Part shown: positions 23,825 to 35,252 of the stretch, one piece after another
How the letters are laid out: every line of letters starts with the position of its first letter
How positions within the stretch are numbered: position 1 is the stretch's first letter
Assembly (NCBI GenBank): GCA_011316305.1
Contig: SAUG01000185.1
Span: 1-57,790, forward strand
Length of the DNA stretch: 57,790 nucleotides
Source: Rusavskia elegans
Lineage: Eukaryota; Ascomycota; Lecanoromycetes; Teloschistales; Teloschistaceae
Reading direction: 5' to 3'
Notes under the pieces: generated by a model
Told to the model about the DNA's origin: nothing
Database searches by the model: none
Seen by the model: only the letters and a program-made list of their open reading frames with translations
Translations under genes and position numbers: made by a program

Positions 23825-24600
23825 AATATTACAGGCTAAAAATTATAAATATTAAAAAGTGTATTTAGAGCTTTTAAACGATTTAAGAGTAATTAAATTC
23901 TAGTTAATAGGTATTAAAGAATTACGTAAATAAGTAAAAGTTATTAATAGTATTTCTAATAGTTCTATAAAGCCGATACTAAACTTTTGCTAGATCCAGC
24001 GCCTATAACTTTCTACTATATATATATAATACGAAGCTAATATTATAGACTAATTATTATAAATATTAAAGAATTTACTTAAAGCTTCTAAACCATATAA
24101 AAGTAAGTAATTTCTAACCAATAGATATTAAATAATTAGATATTTACAATAGAGTTATTAGTAATTTTTCTAATAGCCCTACCAGCCCTACTAGACCGGC
24201 GCTAAACTTTATCTAAATCTAATACCTTTAACTTAATACTATATATATAATATAATTCTAATATTATAGACTAAAATCAATTCTATTTAAAGAATTAAAA
24301 TTAGATTTTTTAGATATTATAATAGTTAAATTTATTTTAATAGCTATTAAAAAATTCGATTTCTATAAAAAAATCCATTTAAAAATAATATTATTTAATT
24401 TTATTATTAGAATATATTGAATATAATTAACATATAAAATTAAATTCTAGAAGTATTGTACTATAAATAGAAATCATTACTTTAATAATAAATATAGCTT
24501 CGAAAATCGGATTTTAAAATAAGTCCGGAAGCTATTTAGGACCGATATTAATCTACGAAACGAGATACGAGCGAGTAGATTATATCGGGTCTAAATAGCG
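23825..24600. mobile_element. Repeat family Z, copy Z1, right part
   Basis: It holds two more tandem units (from about 23825 and 24032) and a unique tail to a terminal palindrome. The ctaatattatag motif recurs at unit starts. The unit end blocks (ctctactag, gccggcgctaaac) match those of Z2. It is unclassified and has no coding sign. Confidence 0.6.
24531..24600. repeat. Terminal palindrome of Z1
   Basis: A 26-nt arm at 24531-24556 (gctatttaggaccg to aatctac) pairs with 24575-24600 (gtagatt to ctaaatagcg) around an 18-nt loop. In Z2 the same place is collapsed to a short form (27629-27651). This suggests the palindrome marks the Z end and is prone to deletion. Confidence 0.65.
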
Positions 24601-24768
24601 ACGGGCTCGTAGCTTTATACTATTTATCGGTATAGAGTAATTCTATCGCTTCCTTATATAACTATAGTTCGGAAGGATTTAATATAGTACTTTTTTTTAA
24701 TAAAATTATTAAATATATAGACGTTTATAATTAGGTCTAGCGAGGAACAACTATTATTATCTAGTATT
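24601..24768 (-). mobile_element. Copia copy H, segment 3
   Basis: It resumes H after Z1 (gctttatactatttatcgg matches R5 at 51763 and R2 at 18747). It ends at GTATT, the likely target duplication of R3. Confidence 0.65.
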
Positions 24769-24944
24769 TGTCCAAAATATATTTATGGAATATCAAGTTT
24801 AATTTACTAAGATATTCTTTCGCTTGAACTAAATATATAAAAAGAAAATAGTAGAGCTTTAGCGTCTAGAACTACTAGATCCGATTGATACTAGCGCTTT
24901 TAGCGCTTTAGTATAGCAATTATATATAATATGTACTTTTAATA
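24769..24944 (-). repeat. 3' LTR of R3
   Basis: 176 bp, starting tgtccaaaatat and ending acttttaata. It is more diverged than the R2 and F1 LTRs. Confidence 0.8.
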
Positions 24945-25009
24945 TTTCTATATAAATAATATACTATTTATATATCGAAAATTCAAACTAAATATACTCG
25001 CTATATACT

Positions 25010-25990
25010 CTTTAAAAAACCTATAGAATAAGGAGTTTATATATAATGATAGCGAGATAGAAAAAATTTAAAGAGTTTCTATAGTAGATATATATATATA
25101 AATTTTTAAAATCGAATTCTAGATAAAAGAAATTAGAATTTCTATAGTTTTAGTATTACATTTGGTAAAATACTAGTAGAAATATTAGTTTATAATATAG
25201 ATTTATTTTAAATATTTAAAATAGATATCGCCTAGTTAAAAAAGTATATCTAGGGTTTCGGCGATCGAAAGTACTAATCTAATAGTAAATTATAAATATT
25301 ATCGGTTATTATTAATATCGCCGAAGTACTAAAGGATATAAATATTATATTTCTTTTTAATTTATTAAAGAAAAATATATTAAACGCCGATTAGATTATT
25401 ATAAACCTTTATAAATATATTATAAATAATATTTTTCAGATAGTTCTAGATATAGGAGTATTTACTATAGTTTAAAAGATTAATATAAGTTTTTAGATTA
25501 TTAACGGTTACAGCGCCCTTATAGTATTATTTCTAGAACTTCTATAGAATCCTATTGTTAATTTAGTAGTATAGCTAGATAGTAAAAACTCCAATACGTA
25601 TTTATATATAATTATTATCTAGGTATAGACGGCTAAAGATATTATAATCCTAAAAACTATTAATATTATCTTTTTTCTAATAGTATTTAGATTTAAGATT
25701 TAGATAAAATACTATCTAAAAATAAAAACAGAGTAGATTATCGTTAAAGTTTATATAGATAATATAAATTCGGAAGTTATAAAATTATTTATTGAATACT
25801 TCGATATATATATATAGATCGAGCTTTCTAGAAATATAGAAAGTAAAATTAAATTTTCGAAAGCTATCTAAATTCATAATAGCTATAAATAAAATTAAAT
25901 AGAAATATTGAATATAGAGAGACGAATAATATAATTTATATATTAGACAGTATAGAATTATAAAAAATTTATTCAAAAATATAATAGTAG
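25010..25990 (-). pseudogene. ORF3 of R3
   Basis: The minus-strand frame is open at 25785-25976. It carries the block RKFNFTFYISRKLDLYIYIE, clearly the F1 ORF3 N-terminal block, with ATG preserved as the codon before NLDSF. This supports ATG at the position proposed for F1. Elsewhere it is broken. Confidence 0.5.
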
Positions 25991-26611
25991 TAAATAATAG
26001 ATAAAAATAAGTAGTAGACGGCTAGCAGCTAGGATACTAACTAGTCTATATCTATATACTAGTTCCGAAAAATTTATTATAAGACCCGAATAGTCTATAA
26101 TATACTTATAATATTTTCTACCAAGTTTAAAACTAGTTAATATAATAAATCTATCATGATATTTTTTAGAATATAGATTAAAGATACCTTTTTAGTTTTT
26201 TATTACTAAAATAGAAGGGTAAATCCGCTTATAAATAACTATATAGGGATTTTAATCGAATATACTATTAAAAAATATATAAAGGATATAGCGATTTAAG
26301 ATTGAAATAGATATTATATAGATAGACCTATAGAACCTAGAATTACTTGAAGATTTAACGACTTTTATAGTATATATTATACTTTCCGAAAATAATATTC
26401 ATAGATATATAGTAATTACCAGTATCGCGGAATTAATTATATTCCGGAGGAAATTATTATTAGAAAAATCCTTATAATTTAGACAGATTATTATTATTTT
26501 TATTTAAAGTTTAAAATATTTTCTAGTCTTTAAACCGAAATACTATATAGAAAGCTTCGAATTTACTTTTGTTTAAGGTTTTAGAAAATCTATTAGCGAC
26601 AATTTATTCTC

Positions 26612-27651
26612 TAAATAACGTAATCGAATATTAAAACTCGATTAAAATTTCTATATAGAATAACTTTTACGCTAACGAATATAATTAGCTATAAACGAAT
26701 TCTATTTAAGGAATTTAATAAACTTTATAAGTATATCTATTTTATATATTTATCTAACAAATAGGCTTCAAAGAATTAAACGTATAAAATGCTTTTACCT
26801 ATTATAACTATATAGATACTAATAGCTCTACTAGTTTTACCGAACCGGCGCTGAACCTTATCTATATCTATCGTCCACAACTTTCTACTAAATATATACA
26901 TAATATACAGCTAATATTATAGAATAAAAATTATCAATATTAAAAAGTTTATTTAGAGCTTTTAAACAATATAAAAGTAATTAAATTCTGGCTAATAGAA
27001 ACTAAAATATTACGTATATAAGTAAAATATATTAGTAGTATTCCTAGTAGCTCTATAAGGCCGGCGCTAAACTTTATCTAAATCTAACGCCTATAACTTT
27101 CTACTATATATATATAATACGCAGCTAATATTATAGGCTGAATATTACAAATATTCAAGAATTTATCTAGAGCTTCTAAATAATATAAAAATAATTAAAT
27201 TATAACTAATAGATATTGAGTAATCAGATATTTAAAATGGAATTATTAGTAATATTTCTAATAGCTCTACTAGCTCTACTAGGCCGGCGCTTAACTTTAT
27301 CTAAATCTAGTACCTCTAACTTTCTACTATATTTATATACTATATATTTAATTCTATAGGCTAAAACTTATACTATTTAAAAAATTAATATTAGATTTTT
27401 TAAATGTTATAAAAGTTAGGTAAATATATTTTAATAGTTTATAAAAAATTCGATTTTTATAAAAAAAAATCTATATGAAAATTAAATTATTTTTTTTATT
27501 AATAAAATATATTTAATCTAATTAATATATAAACTTAAATTCTAGAAATATTTTACTATAAATTGAAAATTTTTCTTTAATAATAAATATAGCTTCGAAA
27601 ATCGGATTTTAAAACGAGTCCGAAAACTATTTAGATTCGATTTAAATAGCG
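26612..27651. mobile_element. Repeat family Z, copy Z2 (about 1.04 kb)
   Basis: Inserted in R3. TAAATAACG (26612-26620) and TAAATAGCG (27643-27651) flank it and could be a 9-bp target duplication. However, Z1 also ends ctaaatagcg, so the right one may belong to Z. Three tandem units start near 26640, 26911 and 27124. The tail past 27370 matches Z1 24260-24540. The function is unknown. Confidence 0.6.
26640..27370. repeat. Three about 210-bp tandem units of Z2
   Basis: Each unit has a taatattatag start, a ttagagcttctaaa middle, a ctctactag-like stretch, gccggcgctaaac, and acctctaactttctactat before a (TA)-rich end. Unit spacing is about 213 and 226 bp. Confidence 0.65.
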
Positions 27652-28186
27652 TATAGTTATAGTAGTTTACCGTTTAGATAACTAATTAATAGCGCCGGAT
27701 CTAATATTGAAAACGTATCAAAAAATAAAGTAATAGACTTTATAATTATCTATCTAATTAGTATTAGTATACCTCCGAAGCTTCTATAGATCGCTTTTAT
27801 AGATAAAAATAAAATAAGCCGTTTTATATAGATATTTAAAAATTCTAATAACGGCGTTCTAGTAGTCGTTTATAGAGTTAGATAAATATCAATTAATAAT
27901 AGAAATATAAAAGCGATATCAGGCGGGTTCTAAATATAGTATATATTGAAGAGCCGATAGTATTCTAATATTTTTATTTTATCGGTAGAAAGTAATTCTA
28001 GTCGGTAAAAATAGTTTCTAAATAAAAGCCGGAATCTATAAAAATAGAAATATTATTTTTATAGATAGCGAAGCTATGAATTTTTAGAATCTATATAATA
28101 GAAATAGTTTAATTTAATTAAATAATACGGAGTTTCCGATTTCTAATAATTTTTATATCGAGGTAGAAATTAACAGAATCTAAATC

Positions 28187-28362
28187 TATTGGAAGTACGT
28201 GTTACGTATAACAGCTATACTAAAGCGCCAAGGGCGCTGGTGCCAATTAGACCTAGTAGATCTAGGCGTTAAAACTCTGCTATTTCTTTTTTATATATTT
28301 AGTTTAAGCGAAAGCCTTTTTTAATAAACGAAATTTAGAATTATATATATATAATTTTAATA
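28187..28362 (+). repeat. 5' LTR of F2
   Basis: 176 bp, starting TATTGGAAGTACGTG and ending ttttaata. The left part keeps CA/TG. Confidence 0.88.
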
Positions 28363-29286
28363 GGTTATAAATCCGGAAGTTCCAGCCGAGTTAGTTTATA
28401 ATAGTTATTATTATTATTCGCGAGTATTATATTTTTATATTTAATTTTTTTATATTTTTATTAAATCTTTTTTTATCTACTCTTTAATAGATCCGATATA
28501 TATTATTGAACTATATAAAAGATCTAATATAGTAAATAATAAAGCCTATAGTTATATTATTATCTATTAATATCCCGGTAACAACTAAAATTATATATAG
28601 TTAAATAGACCTTTTTTATTTTATTTTATAATTCTTTCTAGTCGTTTAAATTACGAACCTTTTTATTTTTATATAGAATTATTAAATCGTTTATCAATTA
28701 TATATAAATATATTACGATAGAAATATTATATTAGATATAATAGTTAAGCCTTTAAAATAAGATTTTTATAATTAATAGTTTTATATCCTACTATCTAGC
28801 TAATATTAGTTATTAGTATATATTCTATAGTAATCTAGATAGCTCAATTTATACTAGCTATTATAAATAAATATAAGAGATAACTATCTAGCTAATTTAA
28901 TTTAGACTAGGATTTCTATAAAATAGAAAGCTAGTAGATGATATTTCCAGCTATTATATTTTTTCTAACCTTCTAATAGTTTAAGTAAATTTCTATTAGT
29001 TTTAAAATAACTATCTTATTTCTAGAGCTAGAACTAATAAACCCAATTATCGACTTTTCTAGTTATATTATCTAATTGTAAATAATATAAAAACTTAAAG
29101 CTTCCTATTTATTACTAAAAACTATTATTATTTTTTCTTAATTTTTAAAATTTTATCTAATCTATTTTAAACTTTATATCTATTTCTATATTATTACGAT
29201 TAAAGTTTTAAATAATTTTTTTCTTAGAAACTATCTAATAACCTCTATAATTTCTAATTTTCCAATAAAAACTATAGGCTCTTATA

Positions 29287-29446
29287 TAGACTGGCCACTT
29301 CGGTCCAAAGTTGCGACCCGACTTCGCGATAAACGTGGCTAACGCGTTAAAATTACCCGTTAAAGTTAGTCTCCTTCCTAATACGGTTAGAAACTCGGGT
29401 CGATTCCTCCGATCCGGGTTCGAAACCCGACAAAACGGCCAGACTA
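29287..29446. mobile_element. Short inverted-repeat element S (160 bp) with Pol III boxes
   Basis: A GC-rich, unmutated island in RIP-bleached leader. Ends are TAGACTGGCC and GGCCAGACTA, a 10-bp inverted repeat with one mismatch. CTCTTATA (29279-29286) and CTCCTATA (29447-29454) are an 8-bp duplication with one mismatch. F1 at about 4649 shows the empty site (gactcttctataactaatag). TAG-starting ends with 8-bp duplication suggest a non-autonomous hAT element. A tRNA-derived SINE is the other option, because of its A and B boxes. No RIP is visible, through shortness or recent insertion. Confidence 0.72.
29336..29428 (+). ncRNA. Pol III A and B boxes in S
   Basis: TGGCTAACGCG (29336-29346) fits the A box TRGYNNANNNG exactly. 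GGTTCGAAACC (29418-29428) fits the B box GGTTCRANNCC exactly, within a ggg-ttcgaaa-ccc T-arm. The 71-nt gap is longer than in a plain tRNA, and no good acceptor stem was found, so it is tRNA-derived rather than a tRNA gene. Confidence 0.6.
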
Positions 29447-30237
29447 CTCCTATATAACTAATAATAAATCGATTTTATTATTTAAAATCGTTTATATCTA
29501 GACTCTAATTACTATATATTAAGGTTACTTTCTATTATATTTAAAAATAAACCGGATTATTTTATAGTTTTTAATTTCTTTCCGATCTTTTTAAATCTAA
29601 GTAATTTATTCGATTTTAAAATTATTACGCTATCTAGGTACTTATTTCTAGACTTTTTTTAAATTCTTTTTTCTATCTTATAATATTATTCTTTATAGTA
29701 TTTTATAGTCTAGTATCAAATTTAGTAATATATCTCCTTTTATAATAGAAACTATAGATAATATAAGGCTAGGGATTTCTAGTTATTCTATTAATATAGT
29801 TCTCAAATTTAAAATATATTTAGATTATAAAAATAAGAAAAAAGCTATTATAGTCTATTTTATTTTTAATAATTTCCGAGCTACTATTAAAGGTCTTTTA
29901 CTCCTGGTTCCTTCTAATTATAAAGAAGAATAAATAGTATATATCTATAAAATAAATAAGATAATCTATAATATTAATTTTAAAAACTTTATTAAAAATA
30001 TTATATTAAATACTAAATAAATACTGGAGAAATTCTAAATATAATATAAAATCTATAGTAGCGGTAAATTTATAGAATTCAATATCTAGTTAGATATTTT
30101 ATATTATAGTGGTTTTTTTAAAAATATTGAAATTTATATAGCAAAATTTTATAATTTTATTAAAAAAATTTTTACTATAGATATTATTATTTTAGAAAGC
30201 CCTTTTATTTCAAAGTTTTTTTAAAGTTTTAAAGCCG

Positions 30238-31037
30238 CCTTAGAGGTATTTATATATTTTCAGACAATTAGTTGACGTCAAATTATTACGGACATTGAAT
30301 TCGATAATTTACTAATATTAAATTAATAAATAATTAATTAGAACTTTTAGTCGATAAGATATTAAAGATATATTAACGCTAATAATTAATCTAGCTATAA
30401 ACGGATAGTTCGAACGAGCTTTATATTATTAATAATAAACTGTTAATAAAGTGCTAATAAAGTACTAATAGAGTATTAGTAAAAAGTTATTTATAATATT
30501 AATTCTATTAAACTTATAGTATATATACGATTTAGTTCTAGATTTTAGAATCTAAAACTTTAGTCTAGTAGTTAAAATCTATAATTTAGATTATTTTCTC
30601 TAGTAAATTAGAGATTTCCTAATTAAGTCTAGCGTCGATTTAGTATTCGAATCCTTCGAAAGTTCTTTTTTCTAAATTTTTAATCTAATTTCTAGACAGT
30701 AATATAATCGATATCTCGATTCCGATTAAAAGATCTAGATTGCGCTAACTAAATCTAGAAGTTTCTAAATCGACCTATCGAACTCGAAATCGATAGATCG
30801 ATTTCTTTTTATATTATTAGTATAGTAGTATTTTGTTAACTCTTTATTAGCTCTTTATTAGCAGAAGATTGACTATTTATTAATATCTTGTTAATAAGAA
30901 ACGAAAAGTTAGAGGTAATTTCTAATCTAAAGTAACTATATATTATATAGAATTAATAATTGTTAGATAATCTAGACTATCAGCTCGCTTTACGTAATCA
31001 AGATGTTAATAAAATGTTAACAAAAGATCTACTAAGG
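30238..31037 (+). mobile_element. Type B inverted-repeat element M6 (800 bp)
   Basis: It is in opposite orientation to M5 and similar to it throughout. Ends are CCTTAGAGGTATTTATA and ATCTACTAAGG. It is flanked by CG on both sides rather than TA. It keeps ttaacaaaatatta-type terminal repeats and CA/TG. It carries the same tRNA-like module and hairpin as M5. Confidence 0.75.
30552..30671 (+). ncRNA. tRNA-like Pol III module of M6
   Basis: A box TAGTCTAGTAG (30561-30571), anticodon-like stem AATCT/AGATT, B box GTATTCGAATCC (30643-30654), TTTTTT stop (30666-30671). AACTTT upstream of the A box pairs with AAAGTT downstream of the B box, as an acceptor stem would. Confidence 0.58.
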
Positions 31038-31975
31038 CGCTTTTAACTATTTCTAGACTTTATTTACCTAAAGTAATATTATCGTTAGTAGTAGAATTAA
31101 ATAAAAATCGAAAATAGTTACTTTAAATAAAACTATTAGTAGTTTTATTAATAAGGAATATTATTAATATAGTAATAGCGAAACTATTATTACTAGAACT
31201 AAGGTTTTACTACCTATAAATAATCTAAATAAACGAGCTATTAAAATCAACTATAATTCCTACTATAACTAATATAGCAATATAAAAGATAACTACTATA
31301 GTCTATATTTTAAATTAAGAAAAGTTTAAATAATAAAAAATTAGAAAAATAGTAGTAATAAATACTATAAGGGTAATAGTAAAAAAAATAAAAAAAATTA
31401 AAAAAAGGGGTAAAGATAATAAAAATAGTAAAAATAATAAATCTAAAAATAAATCTACCGAATCTAAAAAATTATTAAAACTTATTATAATAGTACTAGC
31501 TTCTATTAATTTTAGTTTTATAATTTTCGTTTCTATAGTTTTATTAACTTTATTAAATAAACTAGATTTTATTAATAGTTAGATATTTAACTATATCTAT
31601 AATTATTATATTATTTTCTAATAGTACTTTCTTATTAAATCTAGTATTAAATCTATCTAGAATAAATCTATAACCGGTATTAGTAGTACTATTAACTCCC
31701 GACTAATTACTAAAAGTACTATTATAATAAACTTTTTTATTAATAGTAGATATTAGTTTCTAGATTTCTATAATCTTTTTTATATCTCCGGGTCCGGTAC
31801 TAATCTTCTATTAATATTATAAATGTTAAAAACAGATTTTAAAATAATTATTAAAAAACTATAGTTTTAGTTTTGAAATTAGTAATCCGGATTTAATATT
31901 AATTATCTATATATATAAAAACTTATACCAATTAAATAAAAATACTATATAGCGCGGCCCTATAAAAAAAATTTA

Positions 31976-32057
31976 TTTTTTTTTATTTTTTTTTATTTTT
32001 ATTTTTATTTTTATTTTTATTTTTATTTTTATTTTTATTTTTATTTTTATTTTTATT
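31976..32057. repeat. (ATTTTT)n microsatellite in F2
   Basis: About 12 tandem units of ATTTTT. F1 has about three units at the same place (6408-6430), so the array expanded in F2. Confidence 0.85.
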
Positions 32058-32187
32058 AATATCCGATATAGTTTTAAAGGCTTTTACTAAACAAGTAGTA
32101 AAAATAGAAAATATCTAATATCTCCGATTTAGATATCTAGATATTGAGATTTTATATAAACTAGTAAATATATCTATAAAAATTAAT

Positions 32188-33031
32188 CTTCTAGTTACTA
32201 ATATTAATTCTATTAGCCGCTTCATTTCCTTTATTAACTTTAAGGGGATTTAACTAGAAACCTATTTACTAAAGGTAAAATAAATGTATTTACCTTTAAA
32301 AATCTATTATAAATAGCTACTTTAACTATTAGTTACTTTTTTTTCGATCCGAGATACTAGATACTAGGGTTATATATCTTCTTTGTTATAATCGAATATC
32401 TTTTAAAACTAATAATTAGCTAGTATATATAATTTTAGTCTTCTAAATATATTAATAATATATAATAAAAAAAATAATTTATAGACTATAGAAAGGGATT
32501 TAATAATAGAAGGAATCTTTTAGATAGCTAATAACTATAACAAGAATTTAGAAAAAGTAATTTAAAGTAAATAAACGATCGTCTTTTTAAAAAAATATAG
32601 GCAGATTTATATATAGTATTAATCATTAGCTATAGATTAGTTTTAGAAAATCTAGAATATACTAGATAAAAGCGGCGATATATAGGCTAGAATATAAGAA
32701 AATTAGATCAGAATCCGATTTTCAGCCCTGTAAATATACCTTCGGTACTATAGGTAAATAGTATTATCTGTAGCCTAAAATATCGCTAATGTTATATACT
32801 ATCGAATTTGTTAAAAGATTAATATTTAGCTATCTATATAGCTTTAAATTAATGAAATATACTTTTTTACTAATAAATTTTATAGCTTTTATTGAACTGT
32901 TTCTTTATAGAATTTCCGAGATAACTTTAATTACCTATATTTACCCGATCTTTACTAAAGATTCTCAAGCTACTTATATATAGCGCTAGCGAGGTTCTAT
33001 AGTACCGGTAAAGGTTGTAGCGGTACAGCTA
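32188..33031. other. Region U, segment 1: unrecognised, weakly RIP-mutated
   Basis: It follows the broken end of F2. No repeat partner occurs in the window. CA/TG pairs are clearly more common here than in the copia copies, mostly after about 32600. A 64-codon open frame lies at 32789-32983 (+), with hydrophobic stretches but no recognised motif. No gene can be called. Confidence 0.4.
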
Positions 33032-33843
33032 TCTTAGGCGGCGCTGCTGGTTTCTAGATGGCCTGTTAATTTATTGTTGATTTAAAGTTATATAGTAGAT
33101 AAAATAGACAGCTTGCTAACAATCCAGTTATTTGAAACTGCTAGTAGATATCTAATTCTAAAAAACTAGAAGTTTTCTGAAACAGCTAGTTTACTATAAT
33201 TAGCTGTTTATAGAAACAAATAATTAACAGTAAATTGTCTAAAACTCTAAATTCATTTTTAATCAGCTGTAAAAGCTAATATACTATTAATTCGTAGTTA
33301 ATAACTGGTTTAGAAAAACCTTAAATCAATTTAATATTAATTTAATATTAAGAGAACGTTTAAATAATATTTAAATAATATTTTAAAGCAATTAGAACTT
33401 AAGTATATATTTAATTTATTAGGATTAAAATATATAAGTCTCTTTAGCCTAAAGGTAAAGTAGTATATAATATTCTATCTCTCTAGAAACTAGTCCTAAT
33501 TAGGATAATTCGGTAGGTTCGGGGTTCGAATCCCTCGGTTTTTAATTTTTTAAACTAATTTAGCTATTTAACCAGCCTAGATAAAATAAATCGACCTATC
33601 GGATTTAGATCTTAAAAGGTCGATCTATAAGCCGATAGATCGATTTTTATATTTTATAGTAATCTAAAATATAATATAAATAGTCTATTTTTATAAAATA
33701 GTATATTATTTTAAATAGATATAATTAATTACGGTATATTCGTATTACCTATACTCGATATTTTTAGTTACGTAACGTAATTACTAATATAATTCTAACA
33801 GCTAATTAACAGACTATTCAGATACTAGAGGCGCCGCCTAAGG
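33032..33843 (+). mobile_element. Type A inverted-repeat element M2 (812 bp)
   Basis: Ends are TCTTAGGCGGCGCTG and GGCGCCGCCTAAGG, flanked by TA (33030-33031, 33844-33845). It is inserted in U. It includes ttaatttaatattaa-like stretches, a tRNA-like module and the hairpin at 33620-33643. It is the reference copy for reconstructing M3. Confidence 0.78.
33445..33551 (+). ncRNA. tRNA-like Pol III module of M2
   Basis: A box TAGCCTAAAGG (33445-33455) and B box GGTTCGAATCC (33523-33533, inside gggg-ttcgaat-ccc) both fit consensus exactly. T runs at 33539-33543 and 33546-33551 could stop Pol III. This is the best-preserved type A module. No acceptor stem was found. Confidence 0.58.
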
Positions 33844-34703
33844 TATAGAGCGCTTAGATTTAGAGATTTCTATTTTTAAGATTTTACAATTTTACTATTT
33901 TAGTACTTCTATATATTAGTGTATTAGTACCTTTTATTCTAGAAACTACTATTCCAAACCTTTCTAAAGCTTATAAATCTATAAAGTAGACTACTACTTT
34001 TCGGTAAATTTAGAAAAGTATATTAATAATAATTAGTAATCTATTATAAACCGTGGAATTTTCATTTCTATCCTATTAATACTACCGATATCTCTATATT
34101 TTCTATTTTACATCTCTGATAATCTCCGTCTATAAGTTATAGGTCCTATAGTATATAATGTTATAATATCTAGTTAATAGGTAGCTATAATATAATATAT
34201 TTCATATTATTTCCACGAGTTTTATATATTCGCTATAGCTTCCGGAAGAACTAAACGAAAACGGCTTATAAAATGATTATCCTAGGTCTAAAATCTACTA
34301 CTATTATAATAACGTTTTATAAAACGTTTAGATAAGCTTTACTATACTAGAGATAAAATTAATATTAATAAGGACCTATTATTAGTCGCGGATAAGTAAA
34401 GTTTTTAGTTATAGACGAATATTCTAATTCAAGATTTTATATATTTTATATATTTTATCTATATATATAATCCTTTTCTATCTTTTAATTATTCGTTTTA
34501 GAAAACTATATCTATTACTAATAATTTCAAGAAGCTATTAAAAATATACCTGCCGATAATTATCTAATTTAAACTTTAAATAAAAATTGCGACAATAAAA
34601 AACAGCTAGAAATCGAAAAGGCCGAAACGTTCTAAAAAGATAATAATAATATATCTTTTCCGAAACTAGAACTACTCTAGTAGAATAATTTTCTAGAATG
34701 ATA
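33844..34703. other. Region U, segment 2: nothing recognised
   Basis: AT-rich sequence with moderate RIP and no repeat partner in the window. No ORF, RNA gene or inverted repeat was identified. Confidence 0.4.
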
Positions 34704-35252
34704 CCTTAGGCGGCGCCTCTAGTATCTGAACAGCCTGTTAATTAGCTGTTAGAATTATATTAGTAATTAAGTTACGTAACTAAAAATATCGAGTATTAGT
34801 AATACGAATATACCGTAATTAATTATATCTATTTAAAATAATATACTATTTTACGAAAATAGACTATTTATATTATATTTTAGATTACTATAAAATATAA
34901 AAATCGATCTATCGGCTTATAGATCGACCTTTCGAGATCTAAATCCGATAGGTCGATTTATTTTATCTAGGCTGGTTAAATAGCTAAATTAGTTTAAAAA
35001 ATTAAAAACCGAGGGATTTAAACCCCGAACCTACCGAATTATCCTAATTAGGACTAGTTTCTAGAGAGATAGAATATTATATACTACTTTACCTTTAGGC
35101 TAAAAAAACTTATATATTTTAATCCTAATAAATTAAATAAATACTTAAGTTCTAATTTCTTTAAAATTTTATTTAAATATTATTTAAACGTTCTTTTAAT
35201 ATCAAATTAATATTAAATTGATCTAAGATTTTTCTAAACCAGTTATCAACTA
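34704..35252 (-). mobile_element. Type A element M3, left part (split by K)
   Basis: Reversed relative to M2 and matching its right two thirds. It starts CCTTAGGCGGCGCC after TA (34702-34703). It is broken at 35252 by K and resumes at 45308. The two parts, counting one copy of the TA duplicated by K, total 812 bp, the length of M2. Confidence 0.82.
35014..35102 (-). ncRNA. tRNA-like Pol III module of M3
   Basis: The minus strand reads A box TAGCCTAAAGG (35092-35102) and a B box decayed to GGTTTAAATCC (35014-35024). Confidence 0.45.

Larger units (their letters stand above)
24769..28186 (-). mobile_element. Partial Ty1/copia element R3
   Basis: A 3' LTR at 24769-24944 is followed by reversed ORF3, hairpin, and RNase H/RT remains up to 28186, where F2 begins. 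Z2 (26612-27651) sits in the RNase H region, where about 265 bp present in H (12607-12871) are missing. Its ORF3 frame is open for 63 codons at 25785-25976. Confidence 0.78.
29735..31320 (+). pseudogene. gag: Degenerate Gag of F2, split by M6
   Basis: Collinear with F1 gag: the UBN2-like part is at about 30030-30237. It continues after M6 at 31038, and the knuckle region is at about 31245-31300. Confidence 0.55.
28187..32187 (+). mobile_element. Partial Ty1/copia element F2, 5' half
   Basis: The 5' LTR (28187-28362), primer site (28363 on), leader, gag and the start of pol match F1 up to about 6562. After 32187 the sequence changes to U, so the 3' half is missing. It is inserted into R3 after AAATC (28182-28186). 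It carries S (29287-29446) and M6 (30238-31037). Interruptions are RIP-type. Confidence 0.82.

Noticed and set aside
26640..27370. CRISPR-like array
   Set aside because: Units are about 210 bp and diverged, without short direct repeats and unique spacers.
29336..29428. Functional tRNA gene in S
   Set aside because: A and B boxes fit, but no acceptor stem or anticodon arm of normal size could be drawn.
32789..32983. 64-codon open frame as a gene
   Set aside because: No motif, no ribosomal or splicing context, hydrophobic low-complexity composition. Such lengths arise by chance in a 58-kb window.
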